From Streptosporangiaceae bacterium (GTDB taxonomy: Bacteria; Actinomycetota; Actinomycetes; Streptosporangiales; Streptosporangiaceae): a stretch of DNA of 64,000 nt. Where the stretch lies: positions 1 to 64,000 of the forward strand of contig JAOPYK010000231.1 in the NCBI GenBank assembly GCA_025964695.1, read 5' to 3'. Under the pieces are notes generated by a model. That model had not been told where the DNA came from. It ran no database searches and saw only the letters and a list, made by a program, of their open reading frames with translations. Shown in pieces: positions 7,309-16,558 of the stretch. Made by a program: the position numbers and the translations under genes. Position 1 is the stretch's first letter. Each line of letters starts with the position of its first letter.

Positions 7309-10300
7309 GTGGACCTCGGGATGCGCCCGTTCACCTGGTCGTACCGGACGCGGGCCGTGCTCGCCGCGCTGGTCGCGGTGGCGCTGGTGGCCGTGGGCGT
7401 GATCGCGCTCCGGCCAGCGAGAGCCGACGTCTTCACGGTGTCCAACGACAACCTGCGGACCGCGTGGGATTCCGGCGAGCCCGAGCTGGGGCCCGCGTCA
7501 GTGTCGTCCTCGGACTTCGGGGAGCAGTTCGCGGCCCAGCTCGACGGCCAGGTCTACGCCCAGCCGCTGGTGGTCGGCGACACCCTGGTGGTGGCCACCG
7601 AGCACAACACGATCTACGGACTCGACCCCGCGACCGGCTCCCAGAAGTGGTCCCGCAGTGTCGGGAAATCCTGGCCGTCGTCGGCGATCGGCTGTGGTGA
7701 CCTGACTCCCGAGATCGGCATCACCTCCACGCCGGTCTACGATCCGGCGACCTCCTCGCTCTACTTCGCCGCGAAGGTGAACGACGGAGCCGACGCCAAG
7801 CAGCCGCACTGGTACATGCACGCGGTCGACCCGTCGAACGGAAAGGAGCGAACGGGCTGGCCGGTGACGATCGCGGGCGCGCCGTCGAACGACAAGTCCT
7901 CGGCTTTCGACGCGATGCACGAGATGCAGCGGCCCGGCCTCCTGCTCCAGGACGGTGTGGTGTACGCGGCGTTCGGAGCGCACTGCGACTTCAAGCCCTA
8001 CCGCGGGTACGTCGCGGGTGTCAGCACCTCTACGGCCAAGATGACCTCGCTGTGGGCCACCGAGGTCGGCGCCTCGAACCAGGGCGCCGGGATCTGGCAG
8101 TCCGGCGGCGGCCTGGTCTCCGACGGCGCCGGCCGCGCGTTCCTCACCACCGGCAACGGGGTCATGCCGCCCGCCGGGCCCGGGACCAGCCCGCCCGGCA
8201 CCCTGTCGGAGTCGGTCGTCCGGCTGCAGACCAACCCCGACAAGAGCCTCAGCACGGCGGACTTCTTCAGCCCGGCCAACGCGCCCACCCTCGACACCAA
8301 CGACACCGACCTGGGCGCGGGCGGCCCGATCGCCCTGCCCGACACGTTCGGCACCCCGACCAACCCGCACGTACTGGTCCAGCAGGGCAAGGACGGACGC
8401 ATTTTCCTGCTCGACCGGGACGGCCTGGGCGGGCGCTCACAGGGGCCCAGCGGTACGGACGCCGCGCTCGGGAAGGTCGGCCCGTTCCAGGGCCAGTGGG
8501 GCCACCCCGCAGCCTGGAGCGGCGACGGCGGCTACGTGTACGTCGTCGGCAACGGCGGCCCGCTGCGCGCCCTCAAGAGCGGGGCCATCAACGGCAAACC
8601 CGCACTATCGGCGGTCGGCACCAGCTCCGACTGGTTCCCGTACACCTCGGGTTCGCCGGTGGTGACCTCCAACGGGTCCGCCTCCGGCAGCGGGGTCGTC
8701 TGGGTGGTGCAGACCGGAGGATCCACGGGCGTCAACGCACAACTGCGCGCCTACTCCGCGGTGCCCGACGGAACGGGCAACCTGCCGTCGCTCTACTCGG
8801 CGCCGATCGGCACGGCGTCGAAGTTCGCGGTCCCCGCCACCAGCGGCGGCCACGTCTACGTGGGAACCCGCGACGGTAAGGTCCTCGGCTTCGGGCGGCC
8901 CGCCAAGTCGGTGCTCACCGGCAGCCCGGTCGACTTCGGCTCCGTGGCCGTGGGCGACACCACCACCAAGACGATGACGCTCACCGCGACCAAAGCGCTG
9001 AACATAACCGGGATCAGCACGTCCACACCCTTCGCCGTCACCCCGCCGCCCCTTCCGCACGCGCTCGCCGCGGGCGACGGGATCGACATGCCGGTGTCGT
9101 ACACCCCCGGCGCCCCGGGCGCGGCCACCGGAATCCTGTCCGTCACGACCGACGCCGGCACCGTCGCGTTCTCGCTCAGCGGCGTCGGCACCCAGGCCGG
9201 GCTGACGGCCACGCCCGCGGCCGCGACCTTCCAAAATCAGCCGGTGGGCACGACCGCGACCGTCAACGTGCAGGTCACCAACACCGGTACCACGGACGAG
9301 ACGCTCGCCGACTCCACCGGCCCCAGCGGACCGTACACCGTCTCCGGGCTGCCCGCCGCGGGCACCCCGGAAGCCGTGGTGCCTGCCGGCGGGTCGTTCG
9401 TGATCGCGGTCACCTACGCTCCCACCGCGAGCGGTTCCAGCAACTCCTCGATCACCGTGCCCTCCACCTCCGGCACGCTGACCATCCCGGTCACCGGGAA
9501 CGCCATCGCCGGTGCGGGCAAACTGGAGATCGTGCCGTCCAAGGTCACCTTCGGCACGGTGAACGTCGGCTCGCCCCGGACGCTGAACTTCGACCTCACC
9601 AACACCGGGAACGTCCCGCTCACCATCACCAAGGCCAAGGCCCCCAACAGCGACTTCACCAGCAGTACCCCGCTGTCCGAGGGGGTCGTCATCGGCCCTG
9701 AGCAGGTGATCCACCAGGCGGTCACCTTCAAGCCGAGCAAGCCCGGCGTGCAGAACGACAGCTACGAGATCACCAGCGACACCGGTCAGGGCGCGATCTA
9801 CGTACCGCTCACCGGCACCGGGACCGGCACGGTGCCCGCGCCCGGCGCCACCACCTGGTCGGTCAACTCCGCGGCCACGCTGAACGGCGGGGACCTGGTG
9901 CTCACCCCGGCGGTGAAGTACAAGGCCGGGTCCGCCTTCTACCAGCAGGCGGTCCCGACCGAAGGCCTGCGCGTCGCCTTCACCGCCCAGCTCGGACCGG
10001 GCACCGGTGCCGACGGTATGACCTTCACGATGCTCGATCCGACCAAGACGAGCCCCGCCTCGGTCGGCGCATCCGGTTCCGGCCTGGGCTTCAAGGGGTT
10101 GCGCGGGGTGGCCGTGACCCTGAACACCTCGTGGAACGCCACGGCGAACTCCAGGAACTTCGTCGGCGTGACGGTGGGTCCGGGCGGTACGGGCGGCCTG
10201 GTCTACAAGGCCACCGCCAAGGTGCCGACCGCGCTGCGCACCGGCACGCACCGGGTGTGGGTCACCGTGGCCGCCGGCCACGTGCGGGTCTGGCTCGAAA

Positions 10301-11364
10301 GCCACCTGCTGCTCAACGTCGTGCCGGGCGCCGGGACGATCCCCGCCAACGCGTACGTGGGCTTCACCGGCGGTACGGGTGGTTCCGCCGACGTCCATAC
10401 CGTCCGCAGCGTCTCCATCGTCACCGACAAAGCTGGCGCAGCCGGGGCGCCGCTCACCCCCGCGCCGGTCTCCGTGGACTTCGGCACCGTACTGGTCGGC
10501 AGCACCGCCACGGCCACGCTCACCCTGACCAACAAGGGCGGCCAGCCCGAGACGGTCACGAAGCTCTCCGGGCCCCCGACGCCGTACACGGCAGGCCTGC
10601 CCGCCGTCGGGACGGTCGTGGCCCCGGGAGCGTCGGTCAACGTGCCGGTGACCTTCAAACCGACCACCACCGGCGCGTATCCCGAGAGCCTGACCGTCAC
10701 GACCACCAGCGGCAACGCCGTGGTGCCGGTCAACGGTGGCGGCAGCGCGACGCTGCCCCCGCTCACCGCCTCCACCTGGACCACCAACGGGGTCACGACG
10801 CTGGGGGGCAGCACCCTCACCCTGACCAAGGACGGGCAGAAAAGGGCCGCGGGCACCGCGGTGAACTCACTCGCTGTCTCACCGCGCGGGCTGCACGCGA
10901 CCTTCACCGCACAGATCGGCGGGGCCGGCACCAACGGCGCGGACGGCCTCACCCTGGCACTGCTCGACGCGAGCGCCGTGAAGCCGACGGCACTCGGGTA
11001 TCCCGGTAGCGGGCTGGGTGTGGCGGGGCTGCCCGCGGTCTTCGCCGCCCTGGACACCTACAGCAACGGCAGCGTCACCAGCCACAACTTCGCGGCGGTC
11101 GGTACCTCCACGGCGGGGACCACGGCGGTCACCTTCCTGGCGACGAACACCTCCATCCCGGTGCTGCGGAAGGGCACGCACACGATCGACGTCACGGTCA
11201 CGACGGCCAGCCACATGGTGGTCAAGATCGATGGCACCAAGGCGCTCGACGTCGCGGTGACGCTGCCGCCCAAGGTGCTGGTCGCCTTCACCGCGGGGGC
11301 CGGTGGAACCACCGACACCCACGCGGTGATCAATCCGGTCATCGCCTACACCAGCCTGGGCTGA
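7309..11364 (+). CDS. Large secreted beta-propeller / choice-of-anchor D / lectin-like protein
   Basis: A 1351-residue exported protein. The GTG at 7309 has a GGGGAG site 5 nt upstream; an ATG at 7321 also precedes the signal peptide (basic start, long hydrophobic stretch, cleavage near RPARA-DVF). Residues about 40-535 resemble a PQQ-type beta-propeller with repeated YA/YVYVG blade motifs. ASPM-SPD2-Hydin (choice-of-anchor D) beta sandwiches with the xVDFGxVxVG motif follow near 540, 640, 745 and 1050. Two L-type-lectin-like domains are at about 847-1045 and 1154-1351 (ADGMTFTMLD and ADGLTLALLD strands; GSGLGFKGL and GSGLGVAGL). No catalytic motif is evident. I infer a surface or matrix glycan-binding protein. 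The stop abuts the dinG stop in TGATCA. Confidence 0.75.
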   Translation: MDLGMRPFTWSYRTRAVLAALVAVALVAVGVIALRPARADVFTVSNDNLRTAWDSGEPELGPASVSSSDFGEQFAAQLDGQVYAQPLVVGDTLVVATEHNTIYGLDPATGSQKWSRSVGKSWPSSAIGCGDLTPEIGITSTPVYDPATSSLYFAAKVNDGADAKQPHWYMHAVDPSNGKERTGWPVTIAGAPSNDKSSAFDAMHEMQRPGLLLQDGVVYAAFGAHCDFKPYRGYVAGVSTSTAKMTSLWATEVGASNQGAGIWQSGGGLVSDGAGRAFLTTGNGVMPPAGPGTSPPGTLSESVVRLQTNPDKSLSTADFFSPANAPTLDTNDTDLGAGGPIALPDTFGTPTNPHVLVQQGKDGRIFLLDRDGLGGRSQGPSGTDAALGKVGPFQGQWGHPAAWSGDGGYVYVVGNGGPLRALKSGAINGKPALSAVGTSSDWFPYTSGSPVVTSNGSASGSGVVWVVQTGGSTGVNAQLRAYSAVPDGTGNLPSLYSAPIGTASKFAVPATSGGHVYVGTRDGKVLGFGRPAKSVLTGSPVDFGSVAVGDTTTKTMTLTATKALNITGISTSTPFAVTPPPLPHALAAGDGIDMPVSYTPGAPGAATGILSVTTDAGTVAFSLSGVGTQAGLTATPAAATFQNQPVGTTATVNVQVTNTGTTDETLADSTGPSGPYTVSGLPAAGTPEAVVPAGGSFVIAVTYAPTASGSSNSSITVPSTSGTLTIPVTGNAIAGAGKLEIVPSKVTFGTVNVGSPRTLNFDLTNTGNVPLTITKAKAPNSDFTSSTPLSEGVVIGPEQVIHQAVTFKPSKPGVQNDSYEITSDTGQGAIYVPLTGTGTGTVPAPGATTWSVNSAATLNGGDLVLTPAVKYKAGSAFYQQAVPTEGLRVAFTAQLGPGTGADGMTFTMLDPTKTSPASVGASGSGLGFKGLRGVAVTLNTSWNATANSRNFVGVTVGPGGTGGLVYKATAKVPTALRTGTHRVWVTVAAGHVRVWLESHLLLNVVPGAGTIPANAYVGFTGGTGGSADVHTVRSVSIVTDKAGAAGAPLTPAPVSVDFGTVLVGSTATATLTLTNKGGQPETVTKLSGPPTPYTAGLPAVGTVVAPGASVNVPVTFKPTTTGAYPESLTVTTTSGNAVVPVNGGGSATLPPLTASTWTTNGVTTLGGSTLTLTKDGQKRAAGTAVNSLAVSPRGLHATFTAQIGGAGTNGADGLTLALLDASAVKPTALGYPGSGLGVAGLPAVFAALDTYSNGSVTSHNFAAVGTSTAGTTAVTFLATNTSIPVLRKGTHTIDVTVTTASHMVVKIDGTKALDVAVTLPPKVLVAFTAGAGGTTDTHAVINPVIAYTSLG

Positions 11365-13590
11365 TCAGGCGGAGGCGCCGATGCGGCGGAGCGCGGCCCG
11401 TACGACCTCGGGGTCGGTGGTCGACCAGAAGGGCGGCAGCGAGGCCTTGAGGAAGCCGCCGTAACGGGCCGTCACCAGGCGTGGATCAAGGATGGCGACC
11501 ACCCCGCGGTCGTCCATGGACCGCAGGAGCCGCCCCGCGCCCTGGGCGAGCAGTAGCGCCGCGTGGGTGGCGGCGACCGCCATGAAGCCGTTGCCGCCGT
11601 GTGCGGCGACCGCCCGCTGCCGGGCCGAGGAAACCGGGTCGTCCGGACGCGGAAACGGGATGCGGTCCATGACGACCAACCGCAGTGACGGGCCGGGCAC
11701 GTCCACGCCCTGCCATAGCGACAACGTCCCGAACAGGCAGGTCGGCTCGGACTCGGCGAACTGTTTGACCAGCTGGGAGGTGGAGTCGTCGCCCTGGCAC
11801 AGGATCGGATGCTCGATCCGGCCCGCCAGCTCGTCCGCCGCCTGCCTGGCCGCCCGCATCGACGAGAACAGCCCGAGGGTGCGGCCGCCCGCCGCCTGGA
11901 TCAGCTCCGCCAGCTCGGTGAGGTACGCCTCCGCGAGCCCGTCGCGGCCCGGCTGCGGCAAATGCCTGGCGACATAGAGGATCCCGGCCCTGGGATGATC
12001 GAACGGCGACCCCACGTCGATCCCCGACCAGACGAGCTCGTCGCCCTTCCCGCTGTCTTTGCCGCCGTCCTTCGTGGCGTCCTTCGTGCCGTCCTGCTCT
12101 TTGTCCTGCTGCTTGGCCTTCGCGGTCGTACGGCTCGTATCCGTGGACGCCTCCTGGGCCGCCCTACCGGGCTTCGTGCCGTCCTTCGTGCCGTCCAGCA
12201 CGCCGCCCTTCGTCTCGTCCTTCGTGCCGTCCTTCAGGGGCGGCAGCCCCCACTGCCGGGCCAGCGGGTCGAACGACCCGCCCAGGGTGAGGGTGGCCGA
12301 GGTGAGCACGGTGGTCCGCTCGTTGAACAGGGTGGTGCGCAGCAGGCCGCCGACCGCGATCGGCGCGACGTACAGCGCAGGGGGGCGTGGCCGCCGCGTG
12401 TCCTGGACGGACGACCCGCCCACGGGGACGTACGGCTTGTCCAGCCACACCACGTCGTGACGGGCGGCGATCTCGGCCTCGAAGGCCTCGATCAGCCGGC
12501 CGGCCGTGTCGTGAACGTCCTCGACCGCCGAGCGGGCCGCCCGCCGGGCCGCCAGGTCCCCGGGGTCGCCGTCCTTGGGGTCGGGGCCCAGCGCGCTGAC
12601 GCAGGCATGGGCGGCGTCGCGGACCACGGCCAGGGTGTTGGCCAGACCGGAGGAGAGCACGTCCAGCCGGCCCGCGTTCTGGTCTTCCAGGAACAGGGCC
12701 AGGCTTTCCGCGGCGGCCTGCAGCCGGTCGGCCACGGCCTCCTCGATCAGCCGCCCGCAGCGTTTCGCGGCCGCCTCCACAGCGGGCGCGCTCAGGTCGT
12801 CGGTCGCCACCGAGGTGACCCGGTCGACCAGCTCGTGCGCTTCATCGACGATCACGGCATCGTGCTCGGGCAGGACCTGGAACTCCTCCAGCGCGTCGAT
12901 CGCCAGCAGCGCATGGTTGGTGACCACGATGTGGGCGTCACCCGCCTTGGCGCGGGCCAGCTCCGCGAAACAGGTGGTGCCGTGCGGACAGCGCTGGGCA
13001 CCCAGGCATTCCTTGGCGGTGACCGATACCTGGCGCCAGGCCTGCTCACTCACCCCCGGCACCACCTCGTCCCGGTCGCCGGTCTCGGTCTCCTCGGCCC
13101 ATTCGCTGAGCCGTTTGACCTGGCGGCCGAGGACCGAGAGTGCGTTCGGGTCGAACAGTCCCTCGCTCTCGGGCTCCTCGGGAGCCCCGGTCTGGACCCG
13201 GTGCAGGCACAGGTAGTTGCGCCGGCCCTTGAGGATGGCGAACTCCAGCGGCCGGCCGAGCTGCGGCTCCAGGGCCTCGGCCAGCCGGGGCAGATCCCGG
13301 TCCACCAGCTGGCGTTGCAGTGCGATCGTGGCCGTCGACACCACGACGGTCGCCTGCTCGGCGACGGCGTGCCGGATGGCCGGGACCAGATAGGCGAGCG
13401 ACTTTCCGGTGCCCGTACCCGCCTGGACGGCCAGGTGCTCCCCGGTCTCAAAGGAGTGTTCGACCGCTTCCGCCATGGTGACCTGGCCCGGGCGCTCCGC
13501 ACCTCCGATCGCCTTCACCGCGGTGGCCAGCAGGGTGGCCATGTCCGGTATGTCGGTATCGGAGCTCTTCAACAGGTCAGGAGCGGGCAC
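11365..13590 (-). CDS. dinG: DinG/Rad3-type ATP-dependent DNA helicase
   Basis: A 741-residue superfamily 2 helicase of the XPD/DinG group, which unwinds damaged or structured DNA 5' to 3'. Walker A is AGTGTGKS at 57-64 and the DEAH box is at 249-252. Four cysteines (128, 195, 201, 207) sit where DinG binds its [4Fe-4S] cluster. Motif VI is AQGAGRLLRS near the C-terminus. The start is GTG. Odd feature: residues about 454-517 are a low-complexity Lys/Asp/Gly/Thr insert with repeated DGTKD motifs, just before the second motor domain; see the finding. The gene is convergent with the propeller gene and divergent from the DUF4192 gene. Confidence 0.92.
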   Translation of the reverse strand: MPAPDLLKSSDTDIPDMATLLATAVKAIGGAERPGQVTMAEAVEHSFETGEHLAVQAGTGTGKSLAYLVPAIRHAVAEQATVVVSTATIALQRQLVDRDLPRLAEALEPQLGRPLEFAILKGRRNYLCLHRVQTGAPEEPESEGLFDPNALSVLGRQVKRLSEWAEETETGDRDEVVPGVSEQAWRQVSVTAKECLGAQRCPHGTTCFAELARAKAGDAHIVVTNHALLAIDALEEFQVLPEHDAVIVDEAHELVDRVTSVATDDLSAPAVEAAAKRCGRLIEEAVADRLQAAAESLALFLEDQNAGRLDVLSSGLANTLAVVRDAAHACVSALGPDPKDGDPGDLAARRAARSAVEDVHDTAGRLIEAFEAEIAARHDVVWLDKPYVPVGGSSVQDTRRPRPPALYVAPIAVGGLLRTTLFNERTTVLTSATLTLGGSFDPLARQWGLPPLKDGTKDETKGGVLDGTKDGTKPGRAAQEASTDTSRTTAKAKQQDKEQDGTKDATKDGGKDSGKGDELVWSGIDVGSPFDHPRAGILYVARHLPQPGRDGLAEAYLTELAELIQAAGGRTLGLFSSMRAARQAADELAGRIEHPILCQGDDSTSQLVKQFAESEPTCLFGTLSLWQGVDVPGPSLRLVVMDRIPFPRPDDPVSSARQRAVAAHGGNGFMAVAATHAALLLAQGAGRLLRSMDDRGVVAILDPRLVTARYGGFLKASLPPFWSTTDPEVVRAALRRIGASA
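12042..12231 (-). repeat. Low-complexity insert inside dinG (DGTKD repeats)
   Basis: About 63 codons encoding DGTKD/DxTKD/DGGKD repeats with a Ser/Thr/Ala-rich middle. At DNA level the + strand shows repeated GTCCTTCGTGCC-like units (12069-12098 and again 12175-12235). The reading frame is kept open, and the flanks continue canonical helicase sequence. Confidence 0.8.
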
Positions 13591-13788
13591 CCGCAGAACG
13601 CTACCGTCCGTACGCCACCACTGAGTCCAGGACGGCGCAGGCCGTGCGGGCCCACTTCGGGTCCACTCCGGGCCGCACTCCGGGCCGCACTGCGGTCGCG
13701 TGGGTTGCGCGCACTGTCGTATCGGCGACTATCCACAGGGAGGACGGGGTCTGGTCACCGACGGTCACCGGGTGTCAGGGTCGATCCC

Positions 13789-14994
13789 ATGAGGAATCGA
13801 AGCGACCAGGAACCACTGGTGATCCGCAGCCCGGAAGACGCCGTCTCCGCCGTTCCGTACATGCTCGGGTTCCATCCCGAGGACAGTCTCGTCGTGCTGG
13901 GCTACGGGGGGCCGTACGGCGCCTGCGCGCTGCGCATCGACTTACCGCGATCGGCTCGTGACGCCGACGAGGTCGCCGAGCACGCCGCCGTCATGCTGGT
14001 GAAGAACGAGTTCCCCGAGGCGTTGCTGGTGGGCTATGGGCGGCATGACGACGTGGCGCCGTTGCTGGTGGCGGCTCGCACGGCGATGGGCGAGCAGCAC
14101 ATCGACGTGCGGGAGGTGCTCCGGGTCGAGGAGGGCCGCTGGTGGTCCTACGCGTGCACGAACCCGGAGTGCTGCCCCGCCGACGGTGCCCCGTTCGACA
14201 TCCGGGCGACCGCGGTGGCCGCCCAGGCCACCGTGGCCGGGCAGGTCGTACTCGCCGACCGGGCCGAGCTCACGCGGACGGTCGCCCCGCTCGGCGGGAT
14301 GGCGCGCCGGTCCCTCCAGCAGGCGACCCGCCGGGCGGAGAGCCGGCTCTACGACTGGGTCGGGGACGAAGCCGACCCCGTGGGATTGCGGGACCGCATG
14401 ATCGAGGAGGGATTGCCGCTGGTCCGTCGGCTCCTCGAGCGGGTCGCCGATCCGCCTGTGGGTGAGCTGACCGCGCTGCTCACCGAACTGCTGGGCGACG
14501 ACGAGGTCGCGTGGCTGGGCCTGCTGCTCACCCACGTTCGGGTTCGCGACGAGGCCTGGGTGCGGATCGACCCGGACGAGGCCGAGGTTCACGTGGAGCT
14601 CTGGCGTCACGTGATGCGGCGGGTCGAGAAGCGGTACGTCCCCGCGCCCGCGTGCCTGCTCGCCTACGCCGCGTTCATCTCGGGTGACGGTGGCCTGGCC
14701 AATGTCGCGCTGGACCGGGCCGTCGACGCCGACCCGGACTACTCCATGGCGCTGCTGCTCCGCGATCTGATGCAGTTGGGCGTGCCGCCGGCCAAGGCCC
14801 GGCTGCGGATGTCGCCCGAGTCGCTCGCCGAGGCCTGGGAGGACCGGTTCGCCCCCGGCGTCCCTCAGAACGAGGACGACGACGAGGTATACGACGCGGA
14901 CAGGGACGAGGTCCAGGACAGGGGCGAGGTCCAGGACAAGGACAAGCACGACCGGCCGTGGCGAGAGTGCTGGCGTGACCGGGAGGTGAGCTGA
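13789..14994 (+). CDS. DUF4192 domain-containing protein
   Basis: A 401-residue cytoplasmic protein of the actinobacterial DUF4192 family, function unknown. It begins with the family pattern IRSPEDAVSAVPYMLGFHPEDSLVVL, has a CTNPECCP motif with paired cysteines near residue 118, and ends in tetratricopeptide-like helices (LLAYAAFISGDGGLANVALDRAV). The last 35 residues are a charged tail with repeats (DEVQDRGEVQDKDK). I chose the ATG at 13789 because DUF4192 starts here; the same frame is open far upstream through the antisense of dinG and is not coding there. Confidence 0.85.
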   Translation: MRNRSDQEPLVIRSPEDAVSAVPYMLGFHPEDSLVVLGYGGPYGACALRIDLPRSARDADEVAEHAAVMLVKNEFPEALLVGYGRHDDVAPLLVAARTAMGEQHIDVREVLRVEEGRWWSYACTNPECCPADGAPFDIRATAVAAQATVAGQVVLADRAELTRTVAPLGGMARRSLQQATRRAESRLYDWVGDEADPVGLRDRMIEEGLPLVRRLLERVADPPVGELTALLTELLGDDEVAWLGLLLTHVRVRDEAWVRIDPDEAEVHVELWRHVMRRVEKRYVPAPACLLAYAAFISGDGGLANVALDRAVDADPDYSMALLLRDLMQLGVPPAKARLRMSPESLAEAWEDRFAPGVPQNEDDDEVYDADRDEVQDRGEVQDKDKHDRPWRECWRDREVS

Positions 14995-15059
14995 ACTCCG
15001 CCCGTCGCCGAGGGCCCCGTCGCCGAGGGGACCGTTGTGAGGGCGCCGTCGAGGGACCG

Positions 15060-15097
15060 TTGTGAGGGGACCGCTGGTAGGGAGCGTCCCCTCACGA
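15060..15097. terminator. Bidirectional hairpin between convergent genes
   Basis: GTGAGGGGA (15062-15070) pairs with TCCCCTCAC (15087-15095), extended by two weaker pairs. It sits between the DUF4192 gene and the convergent small gene at 15112. The same gap carries short direct repeats: CCGTCGCCGAGGG at 15002 and 15017, and ACCGTTGTGAGGG at 15031 and 15056. Confidence 0.55.
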
Positions 15098-15111
15098 CGG
15101 GACGGGGTGGT

Positions 15112-15480
15112 TCAGCGCACCGAGGCTCCTGGAGTGCCGGGGTCGATGCGCCGTTCCCGGTTGCGCTCGTTCCATGCGCGCATCCGGGCCGGGTAGCCGG
15201 TGATCTGCACGTCGTAGATGGGCACCCCGAGGTCGCGTGCGACCTTCCCGATCACCTTGGGAGACCCGACCCGTCGCCGGGTCCACTCGCCGTCGGACGC
15301 GACGGCGACCGCGGTGGTGTCGGTGGCGAAGGTCTCCGGTTCGACGAAGAACTCCACGCCGCTGCGGCTGCGGACGAACGCGATCAGCGACTCGATGTCG
15401 TCGCTGTTGGCCTCACGGTCCAGTTTGGTCACCGTGGCACCCCGCCACCGGCGAATCCCGAAGCGATCCCGGAACTGCAT
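15112..15480 (-). CDS. Conserved hypothetical protein
   Basis: A 122-residue protein starting MQFRDRFGIRRW; an AGGA site precedes this ATG, while an upstream ATG at 15513 would add 11 residues. It reads as a small alpha/beta protein (ESLIAFVRSRSGVEFFVEPETF, then VASDGEWTRRRVGSPKVIGKVARDLGVPIYDVQITGYP). No catalytic motif or membrane segment is visible. Similar small genes occur in other actinomycetes, but I do not recognise a function. It is divergent from the polysaccharide deacetylase. Confidence 0.6.
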   Translation of the reverse strand: MQFRDRFGIRRWRGATVTKLDREANSDDIESLIAFVRSRSGVEFFVEPETFATDTTAVAVASDGEWTRRRVGSPKVIGKVARDLGVPIYDVQITGYPARMRAWNERNRERRIDPGTPGASVR

Positions 15481-15628
15481 CGGCTGATCCTGTTCTTTCT
15501 GGCGCGGGAACATGCGCGAATACGACGATAACGCCGACGGCCTTGATCAAGGTTCCCGACCTCCCCGCCATTTCGGGCTTATACCGCCGGTCACCAGGGA
15601 AGATTCCGGTACGAAGGGGGTGAGGATC

Positions 15629-16531
15629 ATGTCGGGGGGACCGAAGATCTTACGGAAGTGGGCGGGGGGCATCGCTCTCGCGACGGCGGTCGCGGCGCTC
15701 AGCCAGGCGGGAGGACGGCAGGCCGATGATCCGGCCGCGCCCGCCGAGGCGAAGCCATTGCCCGATCACCAGATGGGACCGGGGGGTGCTTCCGCGCGCC
15801 AGGCGGGCAGCCTGGAGGCGGCCGTGCCGACGCCACGTGCGGTCGCGCCCAAGCCCGCGCCGGCGCCGGCGCCGGGCGCCGCCGCACCGCGGGCGATCGA
15901 CTGCCGCAAGGTCCAGTGCGTCGCGCTGACCTTCGATGACGGCCCGATCCTGGGTACCACCAAGCTGCTGGGCATCCTCAAGGCCCATCAGGCCCGGGTG
16001 ACCTTTTTCTTGCTTGGGCAGCAAGTAGCCAAATATCCGGAATTGGTCCGTCGTGAGGTCGCTGATGGGCACCAGATCGGCAACCACACCTGGGACCATT
16101 CCGATCTGTCGAAGCTGTCCGACGCCGCACTGGAGTCGCAGCTCTCCTGGACCCAGGACGCTCTGAAGAAGGCCTCCGGGGTGACGCCGGTGCTGTTGCG
16201 GCCGCCGTACGGCAGCACCAACACCCGTGTCGCGGCGATGGCCCGCAAGTACAGGCTGGCGCAGATGACGTGGGCCGTCGATCCGCTCGACTGGAAGGAT
16301 CACGACTCCGCGAAGGTCGAGCGCCGGGTGGTCGACGGCACTCAGCGGGACTACATCATTCTTATGCACGACATCCAGCCGACGACCGTCGACGCGGTGC
16401 CGAAGATTCTGGACCAGTTGAAGGCGAAGGGCTACAACTTCGTCACCGTTTCGGAACTCTTCGGTGCGAGTCCGCCGGTCCCTGGCGAGCTGTACACCAA
16501 ATTCCCGGGGACGGCTCAGGGTCTTCCCTGA
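15629..16531 (+). CDS. Secreted polysaccharide deacetylase (NodB homology)
   Basis: A 300-residue carbohydrate esterase family 4 enzyme that removes N-acetyl groups from chitooligosaccharides or peptidoglycan. It has an N-terminal signal segment (residues 10-28), a Pro/Ala linker to residue 90, then the NodB domain. Its five motifs are all there: TFDDGP (catalytic Asp103, metal Asp104), HTWDH (metal ligands His153 and His157), RPPYG (Arg191), DPLDW (Asp221) and LMHD (His247). The ATG at 15629 follows a GGGGGTGAGG site. An active, metal-dependent deacetylase is expected. It is followed by the DUF1707 gene after 27 bp, probably in one transcript. Confidence 0.9.
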   Translation: MSGGPKILRKWAGGIALATAVAALSQAGGRQADDPAAPAEAKPLPDHQMGPGGASARQAGSLEAAVPTPRAVAPKPAPAPAPGAAAPRAIDCRKVQCVALTFDDGPILGTTKLLGILKAHQARVTFFLLGQQVAKYPELVRREVADGHQIGNHTWDHSDLSKLSDAALESQLSWTQDALKKASGVTPVLLRPPYGSTNTRVAAMARKYRLAQMTWAVDPLDWKDHDSAKVERRVVDGTQRDYIILMHDIQPTTVDAVPKILDQLKAKGYNFVTVSELFGASPPVPGELYTKFPGTAQGLP

Positions 16532-16558
16532 TACCGGTGCGGTTCGGCGCGGGAGAGC

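Noticed and set aside
8605-10398. Long antisense frame inside the propeller/lectin gene
   Set aside because: Gly/Arg/His-rich shadow; the + strand shows clear domains.
11809-13788. Open frame on the + strand running into the DUF4192 gene
   Set aside because: It is the complement of dinG; codon-position GC bias keeps this frame open. The family sequence of DUF4192 begins at 13789.
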